NCBI GenBank assembly: GCA_041477815.1
Contig: JBGOUV010000155.1
Coordinates: 1-14,749 of the forward strand
Direction of reading: 5' to 3'
DNA from: JBGOUV01 sp041477815
Lineage (GTDB): Bacteria; Acidobacteriota; Terriglobia; Bryobacterales; JACQDG01
DNA length: 14,749 nt
Of the stretch, positions 6,752-12,760 are shown piece after piece (the first letter of the stretch is position 1; the number at the start of each line of letters is the position of its first letter). Position numbers and translations under genes: made by a program. A model generated the notes under the pieces. It searched no databases, was not told the origin of the DNA, and worked only from the letters and a program-made list of their open reading frames with translations.

Positions 6752-7990
6752 TCACGCCAGGGCTCGCAGAAGCCGGTCCACGTCCTCCGCGCTGTTGAAC
6801 ACCGAAACCGCGATTCTCATCTGGTTCCCGAAGCGGAGCGTCACTTCGATGTTCGCCTTCCGGAGCCTCTCGGCGGTGGCCTTGGAATCCTTCACCAGGA
6901 AGGTCACGATGGGGCTCTCGTTGCCCTTCGGGGTGATGCAGGCGTACCCCAGACCCGGCAGTTCCTTCTGCAGGCGGTCGGTCAGCGGCCGGGCGTGCGC
7001 CCGGATATTTTCAACACCCAACCGCTGGATGTATTGCAGGCTCTCATACTGGCAGTAGGAGCCGACGTTCGATACATTGCCCACTTCGAATGCGGCGATA
7101 CCCTTACGGGGCGTGAACCCCATCTCCGGAGCGCCCGGCTCGGGCGTGGCCGCCCAGGGCCGATAGTTGAACCGGACGCCGCCGGCGAACTCCGTCGGCT
7201 TCACGACCGTGTGTTGCAGGTCCTCGCGGATATACAGGTAGCCGAAACCGCGCAGTCCCATCAGCCACTTGTACGTGGAGCAGGAGGCAAAATCGATGCC
7301 CAGGGCCTTGACGTCGATAGGAACCGCGCCGGCGCCCTGGATAATATCCGCAAACAGGTAAGCGCCGTGCGCATGCGCCAGGTCGCTCATGGCCTTGACA
7401 TCCTGCACCGAGCCGTTGACGTTCGAGACCAGGGTGGTGGCGATCAGCTTCGTCTTGTTGTCAACGACTTTCTCCAGATCGCGGATATCGATCTGCCAGT
7501 CGCGATGCTTGACGATGCGCACGTCCAGTCCGGCCTTCTGCCGCATCTTGTAGGCGTGCAGGCAATTCTCGTAATGGAGATCGTGGGTCACCACGTTGCC
7601 GCCGGAGGCCTGGAGGTTCATGCCGTTGACCACGGCATTTTCGCCGACCTGGGTGCTCCGGACATAGGCGATCTCGGAGGGCTGGGCGTTGATCAGCTTC
7701 CCAAACAGGGGCTTGATCTCACGGAGCCGGGCGCCGCTATAGCCATTGACCGCCGGAGTGGTCTCGACCCATTCGGCGCGCGTGAGATCCGCGGCGAGGT
7801 AGTCGATGAACTGCTTCATGGCGCGGGCGGAATGGACGCTCACAGGATGCTCCGCCGCCGAGTTGAAATACACCTTGTTCCGGGCGATGGGAAAGTCGGC
7901 GCGCCACGCGGACGCATCGGAGGTGGGCGACAAGGCCTTGGCAACGGCGGCCATGCCGGAGGCCAGAAATCCACGGCGGTTGAGGTTCAT
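6752..7990 (-). CDS. Tat-exported class V aminotransferase-fold PLP enzyme (PvdN/CefD-like)
   Basis: The 412-residue product starts MNLNRRGFLASGMAAVAKAL, a twin-arginine signal (RRGFL), so it should be exported folded with its cofactor to the periplasm. The body is class V: VYFNSAAEHP near the N-terminus, PLP-ring Asp215 (YLFADIIQGAGAVPID), Schiff-base Lys241 (CSTYKWLMGLRGFGYLYI), and the C-terminal small domain with ESPIVTFLV. Known relatives include isopenicillin N epimerase and PvdN, a Tat-exported PLP enzyme that modifies pyoverdine in the pseudomonad periplasm. The actual substrate is unknown. ATG 7990 is preceded by AGGAGGAATT, an excellent ribosome binding site. The frame is open to 8161, but the extra residues lack family similarity. 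It is the first gene of a two-gene operon with the SelA-like enzyme and is divergent from the MNT/HEPN pair. Confidence 0.9.
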   Translation of the reverse strand: MNLNRRGFLASGMAAVAKALSPTSDASAWRADFPIARNKVYFNSAAEHPVSVHSARAMKQFIDYLAADLTRAEWVETTPAVNGYSGARLREIKPLFGKLINAQPSEIAYVRSTQVGENAVVNGMNLQASGGNVVTHDLHYENCLHAYKMRQKAGLDVRIVKHRDWQIDIRDLEKVVDNKTKLIATTLVSNVNGSVQDVKAMSDLAHAHGAYLFADIIQGAGAVPIDVKALGIDFASCSTYKWLMGLRGFGYLYIREDLQHTVVKPTEFAGGVRFNYRPWAATPEPGAPEMGFTPRKGIAAFEVGNVSNVGSYCQYESLQYIQRLGVENIRAHARPLTDRLQKELPGLGYACITPKGNESPIVTFLVKDSKATAERLRKANIEVTLRFGNQMRIAVSVFNSAEDVDRLLRALA

Positions 7991-8008
7991 AATTCCTCCT
8001 GTGCAACA

Positions 8009-8014
8009 AATATA
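8009..8014 (-). promoter_or_regulatory. Candidate -10 box (TATATT) for the PLP enzyme operon
   Basis: TATATT is read on the minus strand, five of six matching the consensus. The start near 8002 would give a leader of about 11 bases containing AGGAGG. The -35 region at normal spacing is poor, so an alternative promoter using TTGACA at 8149-8144 should be considered. Confidence 0.35.
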
Positions 8015-8097
8015 CACCGATCGCCGCTTCCGAGCGAGGGTTTCTAATTGCTCGTTTCTGGATCGCGATAGAAGCACTGCGAAACCGCAAACAGCAA

Positions 8098-8154
8098 AGC
8101 GCCTTGACGGCTCTCCTTCAGAAAAGTGTATTCCCCCCCAGCATGTCAAGCGCT
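8098..8154. promoter_or_regulatory. Inverted repeat with opposed -35 boxes in the divergent spacer
   Basis: AGCGCCTTGAC (8098-8108) and GTCAAGCGCT (8145-8154) are inverted copies apart from one extra C. The left arm carries TTGACG (8104-8109), which with TGTATT (8127-8132, spacing 17) makes a rightward promoter toward the MNT gene. The right arm carries TTGACA on the minus strand (8149-8144) with only a weak TTTTCT at 18 spacing, pointing to the PLP operon. The two promoters face and overlap one another. Use as an operator is inference. Confidence 0.4.
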
Positions 8155-8168
8155 CAAACACGGATCAT

Positions 8169-8198
8169 CCGACAGCTCCATCCGTCGTAGGGTATGAT
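8169..8198 (+). promoter_or_regulatory. Candidate promoter immediately upstream of the MNT gene
   Basis: CCGACA (8169-8174, four of six) and TATGAT (8193-8198, five of six) are separated by 18 bases. Transcription would start around 8205, essentially at the ATG (8207), so the message would be leaderless. Confidence 0.4.
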
Positions 8199-8206
8199 GT
8201 GTGGTA

Positions 8207-8527
8207 ATGGGAGTCGACGACCACGTAACTCAGGAGATTGTCCGGCGCATACTGACCGCCGCGCGACCCGACCGCATTATTCTCTTTGGGTCGGCGGCTA
8301 CGGGCGATATGACCCGCGACAGCGACATCGACCTGCTCATCGTCGAACCCGCACCGGCAAACAGGCACGACGAGAGCGTCAAGATTCGGAGTGCCATCGG
8401 CGAGATTGGGTTCGCCCTCGATGTGATTGTCATCGCCACGGAGCGGTTCGAGGCAACGAAGAACATTTTCGGTGGCATTGCCTATCCGGCTCACAAGTAC
8501 GGAAGAGTCCTCTATGAGGCCGCCTGA
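8207..8527 (+). CDS. MNT-domain nucleotidyltransferase, partner of HEPN protein
   Basis: The 106-residue protein is a minimal nucleotidyltransferase of the DNA polymerase beta superfamily. The active-site pattern GSx10DxD is complete: GSAATGDMTRDSDID, followed by LLIV. A further acidic residue, in FALDVIVI, fits the third metal ligand. It overlaps the downstream HEPN gene by 14 bases. Such MNT/HEPN pairs are regarded as toxin-antitoxin type modules, and in the MntA/HepT example the nucleotidyltransferase AMPylates and silences the HEPN toxin. Whether that mechanism holds here is inference. The start is uncertain between ATG 8207 and GTG 8201. ATG is preferred because of codon preference and the TATGAT box that would start transcription at it; TAGGG at 8188-8192 would suit the GTG. 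Confidence 0.88.
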   Translation: MGVDDHVTQEIVRRILTAARPDRIILFGSAATGDMTRDSDIDLLIVEPAPANRHDESVKIRSAIGEIGFALDVIVIATERFEATKNIFGGIAYPAHKYGRVLYEAA

Positions 8528-8933
8528 GGCGGAGCTCAAGGCTCTGGTGGGCGAGTGGGTCAAGAAGGCGGCGCAGGATTTCGCAGGAGCCGAGCGCTTG
8601 GCCGCGGAAGGAACCGAATTCAGGGAGCTCGTCGTGTTCCACGCGCAGCAAGCCGTGGAGAAGTATTTGAAGGCCCTCCTGGTCCTTCACCAGGTCGAGT
8701 TTCCAAGGACCCACGACATCGAGAAGCTTCTTGGCCTGCTGGGCTCGGTACAGGCCGAGATCGTGGAGCCCCTCCTCGACGCCAAGTGGCTCACGCCGTT
8801 CGGCGTCGAGGTACGGTATCCGGGCGACTTCCCGGAAACGCTGCCCGGTGACGAGAACCGGGCAGTCGACCTTGCCGGGCGCGTAAGAAGGGCGGTCATG
8901 ACGGTACTGGAGCCCTACTTCTCCGGAAAATGA
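8514..8933 (+). CDS. HEPN domain protein (PF05168-like)
   Basis: The 139-residue helical protein shows the HEPN signature around residues 45-65: VFHAQQAVEKYLKALL, preceded by VKKAAQDFAGAERL and followed by PRTHDIEKLLGLL. It is the partner of the MNT nucleotidyltransferase encoded just upstream. The start at 8514 lies inside the MNT gene and is preceded by GGAAGAG, which fits translational coupling; the frame remains open to 8427 but only with MNT shadow sequence. The RX4HXY ribonuclease motif of HepT (DUF86) is not present. RELVVFH would satisfy the loose RX4-6H rule, but it sits in the FHAQQA helix, so nuclease activity is doubtful. The gene converges on the PQQ propeller gene with only 14 bases between the stops and no obvious terminator. 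Confidence 0.87.
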   Translation: MRPPEAELKALVGEWVKKAAQDFAGAERLAAEGTEFRELVVFHAQQAVEKYLKALLVLHQVEFPRTHDIEKLLGLLGSVQAEIVEPLLDAKWLTPFGVEVRYPGDFPETLPGDENRAVDLAGRVRRAVMTVLEPYFSGK

Positions 8934-8947
8934 TCCGTGCTCTCCAG

Positions 8948-10324
8948 CTACTTCTGTCCGAAACAATAGAGCGCGCTGCGGGTGCGGATGTAGAGGCGTC
9001 CGTCGGCGATGGCCGGGGTGGCCAGGCATTCGTCGTCCAGCTCGTTGACCGCCAGAATTTCCTGCTCGGGTCCGGCCCCGAGGACCGAGACGATGCCGGT
9101 CTGGCTGAGGAAGAACACCTTGCCATCCGCGGCTACCGGCGAGGCGAAGTAGTTATCGACGGCTCCTCGCAGGCGTCCCTGTTTGAACACCCGGCCGGTG
9201 GCAGAGTCAAGTGTGGTGAGGATGCCGCCGTCGTTGATCATGTAGAGGACGCTCCGATAGAGCAGGGTGGAAGGCAGTTGGGGAACCGCCCGCTGGTACT
9301 TCCAGCGGATGCTTCCGTCCATCCGGATGGCCAGGAGGCCGTTTTCGGCGGCCATACTCGCCTGGTAGGACTTCCATTCGGCAGGGCTCAGCCAGCCGTC
9401 GCGGTCCAGATCGATGAAGGGAAAGTACCGCGCGGCGTCGCCGGCTTCGGCGCGGCCGATACGGCCGTCTTGGTCGGCATCGACCTCCGCGAACGCCGGC
9501 ACGCGGATCTGGTTGCCGGGGTCGTTATGCGGCGTGTTGTAGCCGCTGAGGTAGACCGTATCGCCGTCGAGGACGGGCGTCGATTTCATCTCGGAGGGCA
9601 GGCCGTTCGCCCCCCAGAGGACCTCGCCCGTAGCGGATGAATAGGCCTCCATCCGGAAAGAGCCGGGGGCCAGAATCTGGAGGGGACCCTGGCGCGGCTG
9701 ATACAGAATGGGAGTGGAGTGCCCGCTGAGAGCCTCCCCACGGGGCGTCTTCCAGAGAAGCCGTCCGTCGCTCTGGCCAAAGGCCGCGGCGAACGAGTCG
9801 CGGGACTGGTCGCAGACCAGGATGACCTTGTTCCCCGCCAGGATCGGGGACGCTCCCATGCCGTAGACATTGTTGAAGGGTCCGAGGGGCGTCCGCCAGC
9901 GCTCGTTTCCATCCCAGCCGTAAGAGACGAGTCCGAAATCCGGAAAGAAGACGAACACACTGTGGCCGTCGGCCACGGGCGTCGGAGAGGCGGGATGGTT
10001 GCGCTTGTCGAGAGGCTCGGCGCGCGGGCGCGGGCATTCCCGCCGCCAGAGAATCCGTCCGGTCCGCCGGCTGAGGCAGAGCGTGAACAGCTTCTGTTCG
10101 TCCAGCACCGTCAGGAAAATACGGTCGCCGCTGAGAATCGGGGAGGAATGACCGGGGGGCAACGGCGTCTTCCAAACGACGTTCTTCGACGGCGAGAACT
10201 CGGCGCTCAGGCCGGTGGTGTCGGCCACGCCGGAGCCGTTGGGTCCGCGAAACCGGGGCCAGTCGGCGGCCCGGAGAGGGAGGCCGAAGAACAGAAGGAG
10301 CGAGAGGAGCGCCGGACCAGTCAT
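8948..10324 (-). CDS. Secreted PQQ-type beta-propeller protein with inserted EF-hand pair
   Basis: The 458-residue product has a signal peptide (MTGPALLSLLLFFGLPLRA) and the start of mature chain DWPRFRGPNGSG, typical of exported PQQ-like propellers in Acidobacteria and Planctomycetes. Repeated blades are visible as pairs such as SSPILSGDRIFLTV...TGRILWRRE, GASPILAGNKVILV...DGRLLWKT and KSTPVLDGDTVYLS. Two canonical EF-hand loops interrupt the propeller: residues 282-293 (DADQDGRIGRAE) and 305-316 (DLDRDGWLSPAE), each with Asp at 1, 3 and 5, Gly at 6 and Glu at 12. It is thus probably a calcium-binding periplasmic scaffold or redox-related protein. No dehydrogenase active-site Cys-Cys pair of quinoprotein alcohol dehydrogenases is seen, so enzymatic activity is uncertain. 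The gene has no Shine-Dalgarno but has TATAAT close to the start. It lies 35 bases downstream of the DmpA gene. Confidence 0.9.
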   Translation of the reverse strand: MTGPALLSLLLFFGLPLRAADWPRFRGPNGSGVADTTGLSAEFSPSKNVVWKTPLPPGHSSPILSGDRIFLTVLDEQKLFTLCLSRRTGRILWRRECPRPRAEPLDKRNHPASPTPVADGHSVFVFFPDFGLVSYGWDGNERWRTPLGPFNNVYGMGASPILAGNKVILVCDQSRDSFAAAFGQSDGRLLWKTPRGEALSGHSTPILYQPRQGPLQILAPGSFRMEAYSSATGEVLWGANGLPSEMKSTPVLDGDTVYLSGYNTPHNDPGNQIRVPAFAEVDADQDGRIGRAEAGDAARYFPFIDLDRDGWLSPAEWKSYQASMAAENGLLAIRMDGSIRWKYQRAVPQLPSTLLYRSVLYMINDGGILTTLDSATGRVFKQGRLRGAVDNYFASPVAADGKVFFLSQTGIVSVLGAGPEQEILAVNELDDECLATPAIADGRLYIRTRSALYCFGQK

Positions 10325-10335
10325 GCAGCGTGGCG

Positions 10336-10341
10336 ATTATA
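10336..10341 (-). promoter_or_regulatory. Consensus -10 box (TATAAT) just before the PQQ propeller gene
   Basis: A perfect TATAAT on the minus strand ends 11 bases before the ATG, so the transcript would start only about 4-5 bases before it. No Shine-Dalgarno is present. The -35 region is poor. It lies between the DmpA stop codon and the propeller start. Confidence 0.45.
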
Positions 10342-10359
10342 CCCGATTCGGAGGCCGGG

Positions 10360-11508
10360 CTACTGCAGGCGGTTGTACTTCCGGAGCAGCTCGCGCAGGC
10401 GGTCCTGCGGCAGCGCGGCCACGCGATGGCCGTTAAAGCCGGTCATGGTCTCCGCCGCCATCAGGGCGTTGAGGATGGCCTCTTCGGTGGCTTGGACGGC
10501 GGCCTCGAACACCGGGTTCAGGGCCTCATTGGGCAGCATCGAGACATTCGTCGGCGCCTTAGCGGCCGCCGCCTGCGGGTTGGCGGTGGAAAAGGCGATG
10601 AAGATGTCGCCCGAGCCATTGCCGGAGGTGGATCCGGTGCGGGCCAGGCCCATGGTGGCGCGGCGCGCCAGGCGCTTGGTCTGGTGCGGCAACAGGGGCG
10701 CGTCCGTGGCGACGACAATGATGATCGAGCCGGTGTCCTCGCGATACGGCCGCCCGGCGCTGGCGACCGGCGGGCTGGCCAGCTCCTCCCCCACCGGAAG
10801 GCCGCCGATCCGCAACTGGCGCTGGCTGCCGCAGTTGCATTGGACCAGTACGCCGACCGCGTATCCCCCTTGAGCGTCCGGCAGCTGGCGGGAAGATGTG
10901 CCGATGCCGCCCTTGAAGCCGTAACAGATCATACCGGCGCCGCCGCCCACGTTGCCTTCCAGCACGGCGCCGCCGGCGGCGCTTTCGAGCGCCCTCCCCA
11001 CGTCGTCCGGCTTCACGTGGAAACCGTTGATATCGTTCAGAAATCCATCGTAGGTCTCGGCCACGATCGGGTAGGTGAAATAGCCGCCCGGGAAGACGTT
11101 GGTTCCGGGGACGCGCGCGTTCTTCACCAGCCAGGCCAGGTAGGCATCGCGCACCACCCCTACGCTGTGGGTGTTGGTGATCAGTACCGGTCCGTCCAGG
11201 AAGCCGGACTCCTCCAGCCAATGCGTGCCGGTCATGTCCCCGTTGCCGTTCTGGGAGAAGAACCCGCCGAACACGGGATCGTTCGATGGCTTGCCCCGCG
11301 GCCACACGGCGGTGACGCCGGTGCGCACGTTATCGCCGGAAATGATCGTCCGATGCCCGACCTCGACGCCGGCGACATCGGTGATGGCGTTCATCCGGCC
11401 AGGCGCGCCTTCGAGCCGGATGCCGAGCCCGCGGGCCCGGGGTTTGGTTTGGGCGGTTGCCAGGACGGCAGCCAGAGCGAGCATGCCAAGCGGCTGGAGG
11501 AAGGACAT
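10360..11508 (-). CDS. Secreted P1/DmpA family aminopeptidase (S58-type, self-processing)
   Basis: The 382-residue product matches the length of DmpA-type peptidases. They cleave themselves into two chains and then act as N-terminal nucleophile aminopeptidases on L-amino acid amides or esters or on beta-peptides. The self-cleavage site is visible as GNGSGDIFIAFST, with expected scission between Gly298 and Ser299; Ser299 becomes the nucleophile. Other family blocks are ITDVAGVEVGH, VRTGVTAVWPRG, ITNTHSVGVVRDAYL, GNVGGGAGMICYGFKGGIGTSSR and APLLPHQTKRLARRATMGLARTGS. MSFLQPLGMLALAAVLATAQ is a Sec signal peptide, so the enzyme should act in the periplasm. The start ATG has no Shine-Dalgarno, but TACATT lies six bases upstream. 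The propeller gene follows 35 bases downstream but seems to have its own promoter. Confidence 0.93.
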   Translation of the reverse strand: MSFLQPLGMLALAAVLATAQTKPRARGLGIRLEGAPGRMNAITDVAGVEVGHRTIISGDNVRTGVTAVWPRGKPSNDPVFGGFFSQNGNGDMTGTHWLEESGFLDGPVLITNTHSVGVVRDAYLAWLVKNARVPGTNVFPGGYFTYPIVAETYDGFLNDINGFHVKPDDVGRALESAAGGAVLEGNVGGGAGMICYGFKGGIGTSSRQLPDAQGGYAVGVLVQCNCGSQRQLRIGGLPVGEELASPPVASAGRPYREDTGSIIIVVATDAPLLPHQTKRLARRATMGLARTGSTSGNGSGDIFIAFSTANPQAAAAKAPTNVSMLPNEALNPVFEAAVQATEEAILNALMAAETMTGFNGHRVAALPQDRLRELLRKYNRLQ

Positions 11509-11514
11509 ATCCGG

Positions 11515-11520
11515 AATGTA
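11515..11520 (-). promoter_or_regulatory. TANNNT-type -10 box (TACATT) before the DmpA gene
   Basis: TACATT on the minus strand ends six bases before the ATG at 11508, which would place the transcription start at or next to the start codon. No good -35 is visible. Confidence 0.25.
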
Positions 11521-11697
11521 TCACGCCGCGACCGCCCTGCAGGAGGATCTCCCATCCCTGCCCAGCTTCAGCGGGCGTCAAGAATCGAACTTCGTCCGGG
11601 GCGTCAGGCGCCGGAGTTCTTGCAGGTTTGCGTCCTACCTGGGGAGCCGGTTCCTGGCGTTCCAAGAATTCAAATTTCCAACTGCGATCGTGGTTTG

Positions 11698-11717
11698 TTG
11701 ACGGCCTTGCCGGTCAA
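11698..11717 (-). terminator. Short bulged hairpin after mazF
   Basis: On the minus strand TTGAC(C)GGC, loop AAG, GCCGTCAA forms an 8-bp stem with one bulged base, starting about 10 bases after the MazF stop codon. There is no T-run, so it is only a possible terminator. The rest of the spacer 11509-11697 holds no recognisable gene. Confidence 0.3.
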
Positions 11718-11726
11718 GAGAGCGGA

Positions 11727-12074
11727 TCAATCGAGATCCATCGCGGCCTTTAGCCCTTCCTCGACTTCCCGCAGAGACTCAGATGGCAGAGTGCCGAGCC
11801 TCTTGGTCAGTTTGGCGCGATCCAGCGTAGTCACCTGATGACACACGGCAAAGCTCGTCTTCGCAAGGCCGCCAGTCCCGCCCGAAAGCTCTATGACCGT
11901 AGGTCCGCGCTTGCCCTGGGAAGAAGAGGTCGAGATCGGGACCACGATCATGGATCTCCATCCAGGCGTTTGATTGAAACCGTCGTGAGACACCAGGATT
12001 ACGGGACGCCGGCCCGCCTGCTCCGATCCGGATCGTGGGACAAGATCGGCCCAATAAACCTCGCCCCGCTTCAT
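11727..12074 (-). CDS. mazF: MazF/PemK family toxin, sequence-specific mRNA endoribonuclease
   Basis: The 115-residue protein has the MazF/PemK fold motifs in order: KRGEVYWADLVPRSGSEQAGRRPVILVSHD at 2-31, MIVVPISTS at 42-50, GLAKTSFAVCHQVTTLDRAKL at 68-88, and the C-terminal helix SLREVEEGLKAAMDLD. The Arg of the RRPVIL segment and the Ser/Thr of VPISTS are the usual active-site positions. Members cut mRNA at short specific sequences and are held inactive by the antitoxin encoded immediately upstream. ATG 12074 overlaps the antitoxin stop (ATGA), the classic arrangement for coupled translation. Length and motifs are complete, so the toxin appears intact. The cleavage sequence cannot be predicted. 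Confidence 0.95.
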   Translation of the reverse strand: MKRGEVYWADLVPRSGSEQAGRRPVILVSHDGFNQTPGWRSMIVVPISTSSSQGKRGPTVIELSGGTGGLAKTSFAVCHQVTTLDRAKLTKRLGTLPSESLREVEEGLKAAMDLD

Positions 12075-12328
12075 CTTGTTGCCTTACTCGTGTTCAAAAT
12101 GTGCTCGATAGCGGCGGACTCCAAAGCGGCGTCAAGATCGAGACGCGTTCCAGCCATTTCCGCCGCGTAGGCGGCGATGGCGTCGTGCCGTGCCTTTCGG
12201 GCTTGTTGTCGCAGCCACCAATCGACAGCCTCGCGCGCCAGCGTCGTCGCGGGCACCCCAGTCCGTTCGGCCTCCGCCCTGAGACCCCTGTACGTCTGCT
12301 CCGGTAGTGGCAAGTGAAAGTTCTTCAT
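12071..12328 (-). CDS. mazE: Ribbon-helix-helix antitoxin of the MazF pair
   Basis: The 85-residue protein begins MKNFHLPLPEQTYRGLRAEA, a beta-strand followed by helices (GVPATTLAREAVDWWLRQQ), which is the CopG/RHH DNA-binding pattern. The C-terminal half (LDLDAALESAAIEHIL) is acidic and is the likely toxin-binding tail. The role as antitoxin follows from the four-base overlap with mazF and from the family order. It probably represses its own promoter together with MazF. The start at 12328 is supported by AAGGAGG a few bases upstream and by a CATAAT box beyond it. It is an RHH-type rather than AbrB-type partner, so mazE is used in the broad functional sense. Confidence 0.88.
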   Translation of the reverse strand: MKNFHLPLPEQTYRGLRAEAERTGVPATTLAREAVDWWLRQQARKARHDAIAAYAAEMAGTRLDLDAALESAAIEHILNTSKATR

Positions 12329-12345
12329 CTCCGCCTCCTTGCCTT

Positions 12346-12351
12346 ATTATG
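12346..12351 (-). promoter_or_regulatory. Candidate -10 box (CATAAT) for the mazEF-like operon
   Basis: CATAAT on the minus strand matches five of six positions of the consensus. The predicted start near 12339 gives a leader of about ten bases containing the AAGGAGG site. No clear -35 is seen. Autorepression by the RHH antitoxin would be expected here. Confidence 0.35.
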
Positions 12352-12729
12352 CCACGAAGTGATGGCCGCTTCCGATGGCAGACAGGATGGCAGGAGCCCG
12401 TGCGAGCGGAGAGGTTGTTGGAAACCATGGTTCCTGGGGAGCCAAAGTTTCCGAACAGTGGAAAACGAAACAAAGAGCGCCGAGACATCTTACGACCTGC
12501 CCACGGCTTAACGCCTCTGGTGGGGTTCGGCATGAGGCGCCGGGAAGATCAGGCTGCCGCCGGCCGGCTGCCCGTGCCGGTGGCGGGCTTGCGAGTCAAT
12601 CTATTGGCGCACGCCGGCGTCTGCGTTCTGACTCTGGGCGAAGAGTTCCTGCGATTCCGCCGGTCATAACCACTTCTGTTATCCCACCCTCGGAGACGGC
12701 CGGCTGCAGCAAACCTCCCGCAAACCTTG
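12352..12729. other. About 380 bp without a convincing gene
   Basis: Open frames on both strands exist here, but their translations are low-complexity Arg/Pro/Gly text without family resemblance, and one runs into the TonB gene start in another frame. Visible structures are minor: a tandem GATGGCAG pair (12374-12393 region), a GC-rich self-complementary stretch around 12556-12588, and ATAAC/GTTAT (12666-12670 / 12678-12682) as a small inverted repeat. No tRNA or known RNA is recognised. Confidence 0.5.
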
Positions 12730-12735
12730 TATACT
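12730..12735 (+). promoter_or_regulatory. Candidate -10 box (TATACT) for the TonB receptor gene
   Basis: TATACT would start transcription around 12742 and give a leader of about 19 bases with AAGGGGGA as ribosome binding site. The -35 region (around CAGCAA) is poor, which could mean that an activator is needed. Confidence 0.4.
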
Positions 12736-12760
12736 TGCCGCAGACAAGGGGGACTCTGGT

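Noticed and set aside
5430..7058. A 542-codon plus-strand open frame
   Set aside because: It runs antisense to the SelA-like gene and into the end of the class V gene, both with complete catalytic motifs. Its translation shows no domain.
7991..8161. N-terminal extension of the class V enzyme to 8161
   Set aside because: The internal ATG at 7990 has a perfect AGGAGG and starts a Tat signal; the extension is Arg/Cys-rich and would bury the signal peptide.
11575..11610. TTCGATT flanked by AAG/CTT on the minus strand, resembling a tRNA T-arm
   Set aside because: Only three stem pairs form and no matching acceptor, D-arm or anticodon arm could be found at the required distances.
11330..11665. 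A minus-strand frame containing DEVRFLTPAEAG, reminiscent of the start of a phage integrase catalytic region
   Set aside because: The resemblance is limited to a few residues, no Arg/His/Tyr catalytic residues follow, and half the frame overlaps the DmpA gene in another frame.
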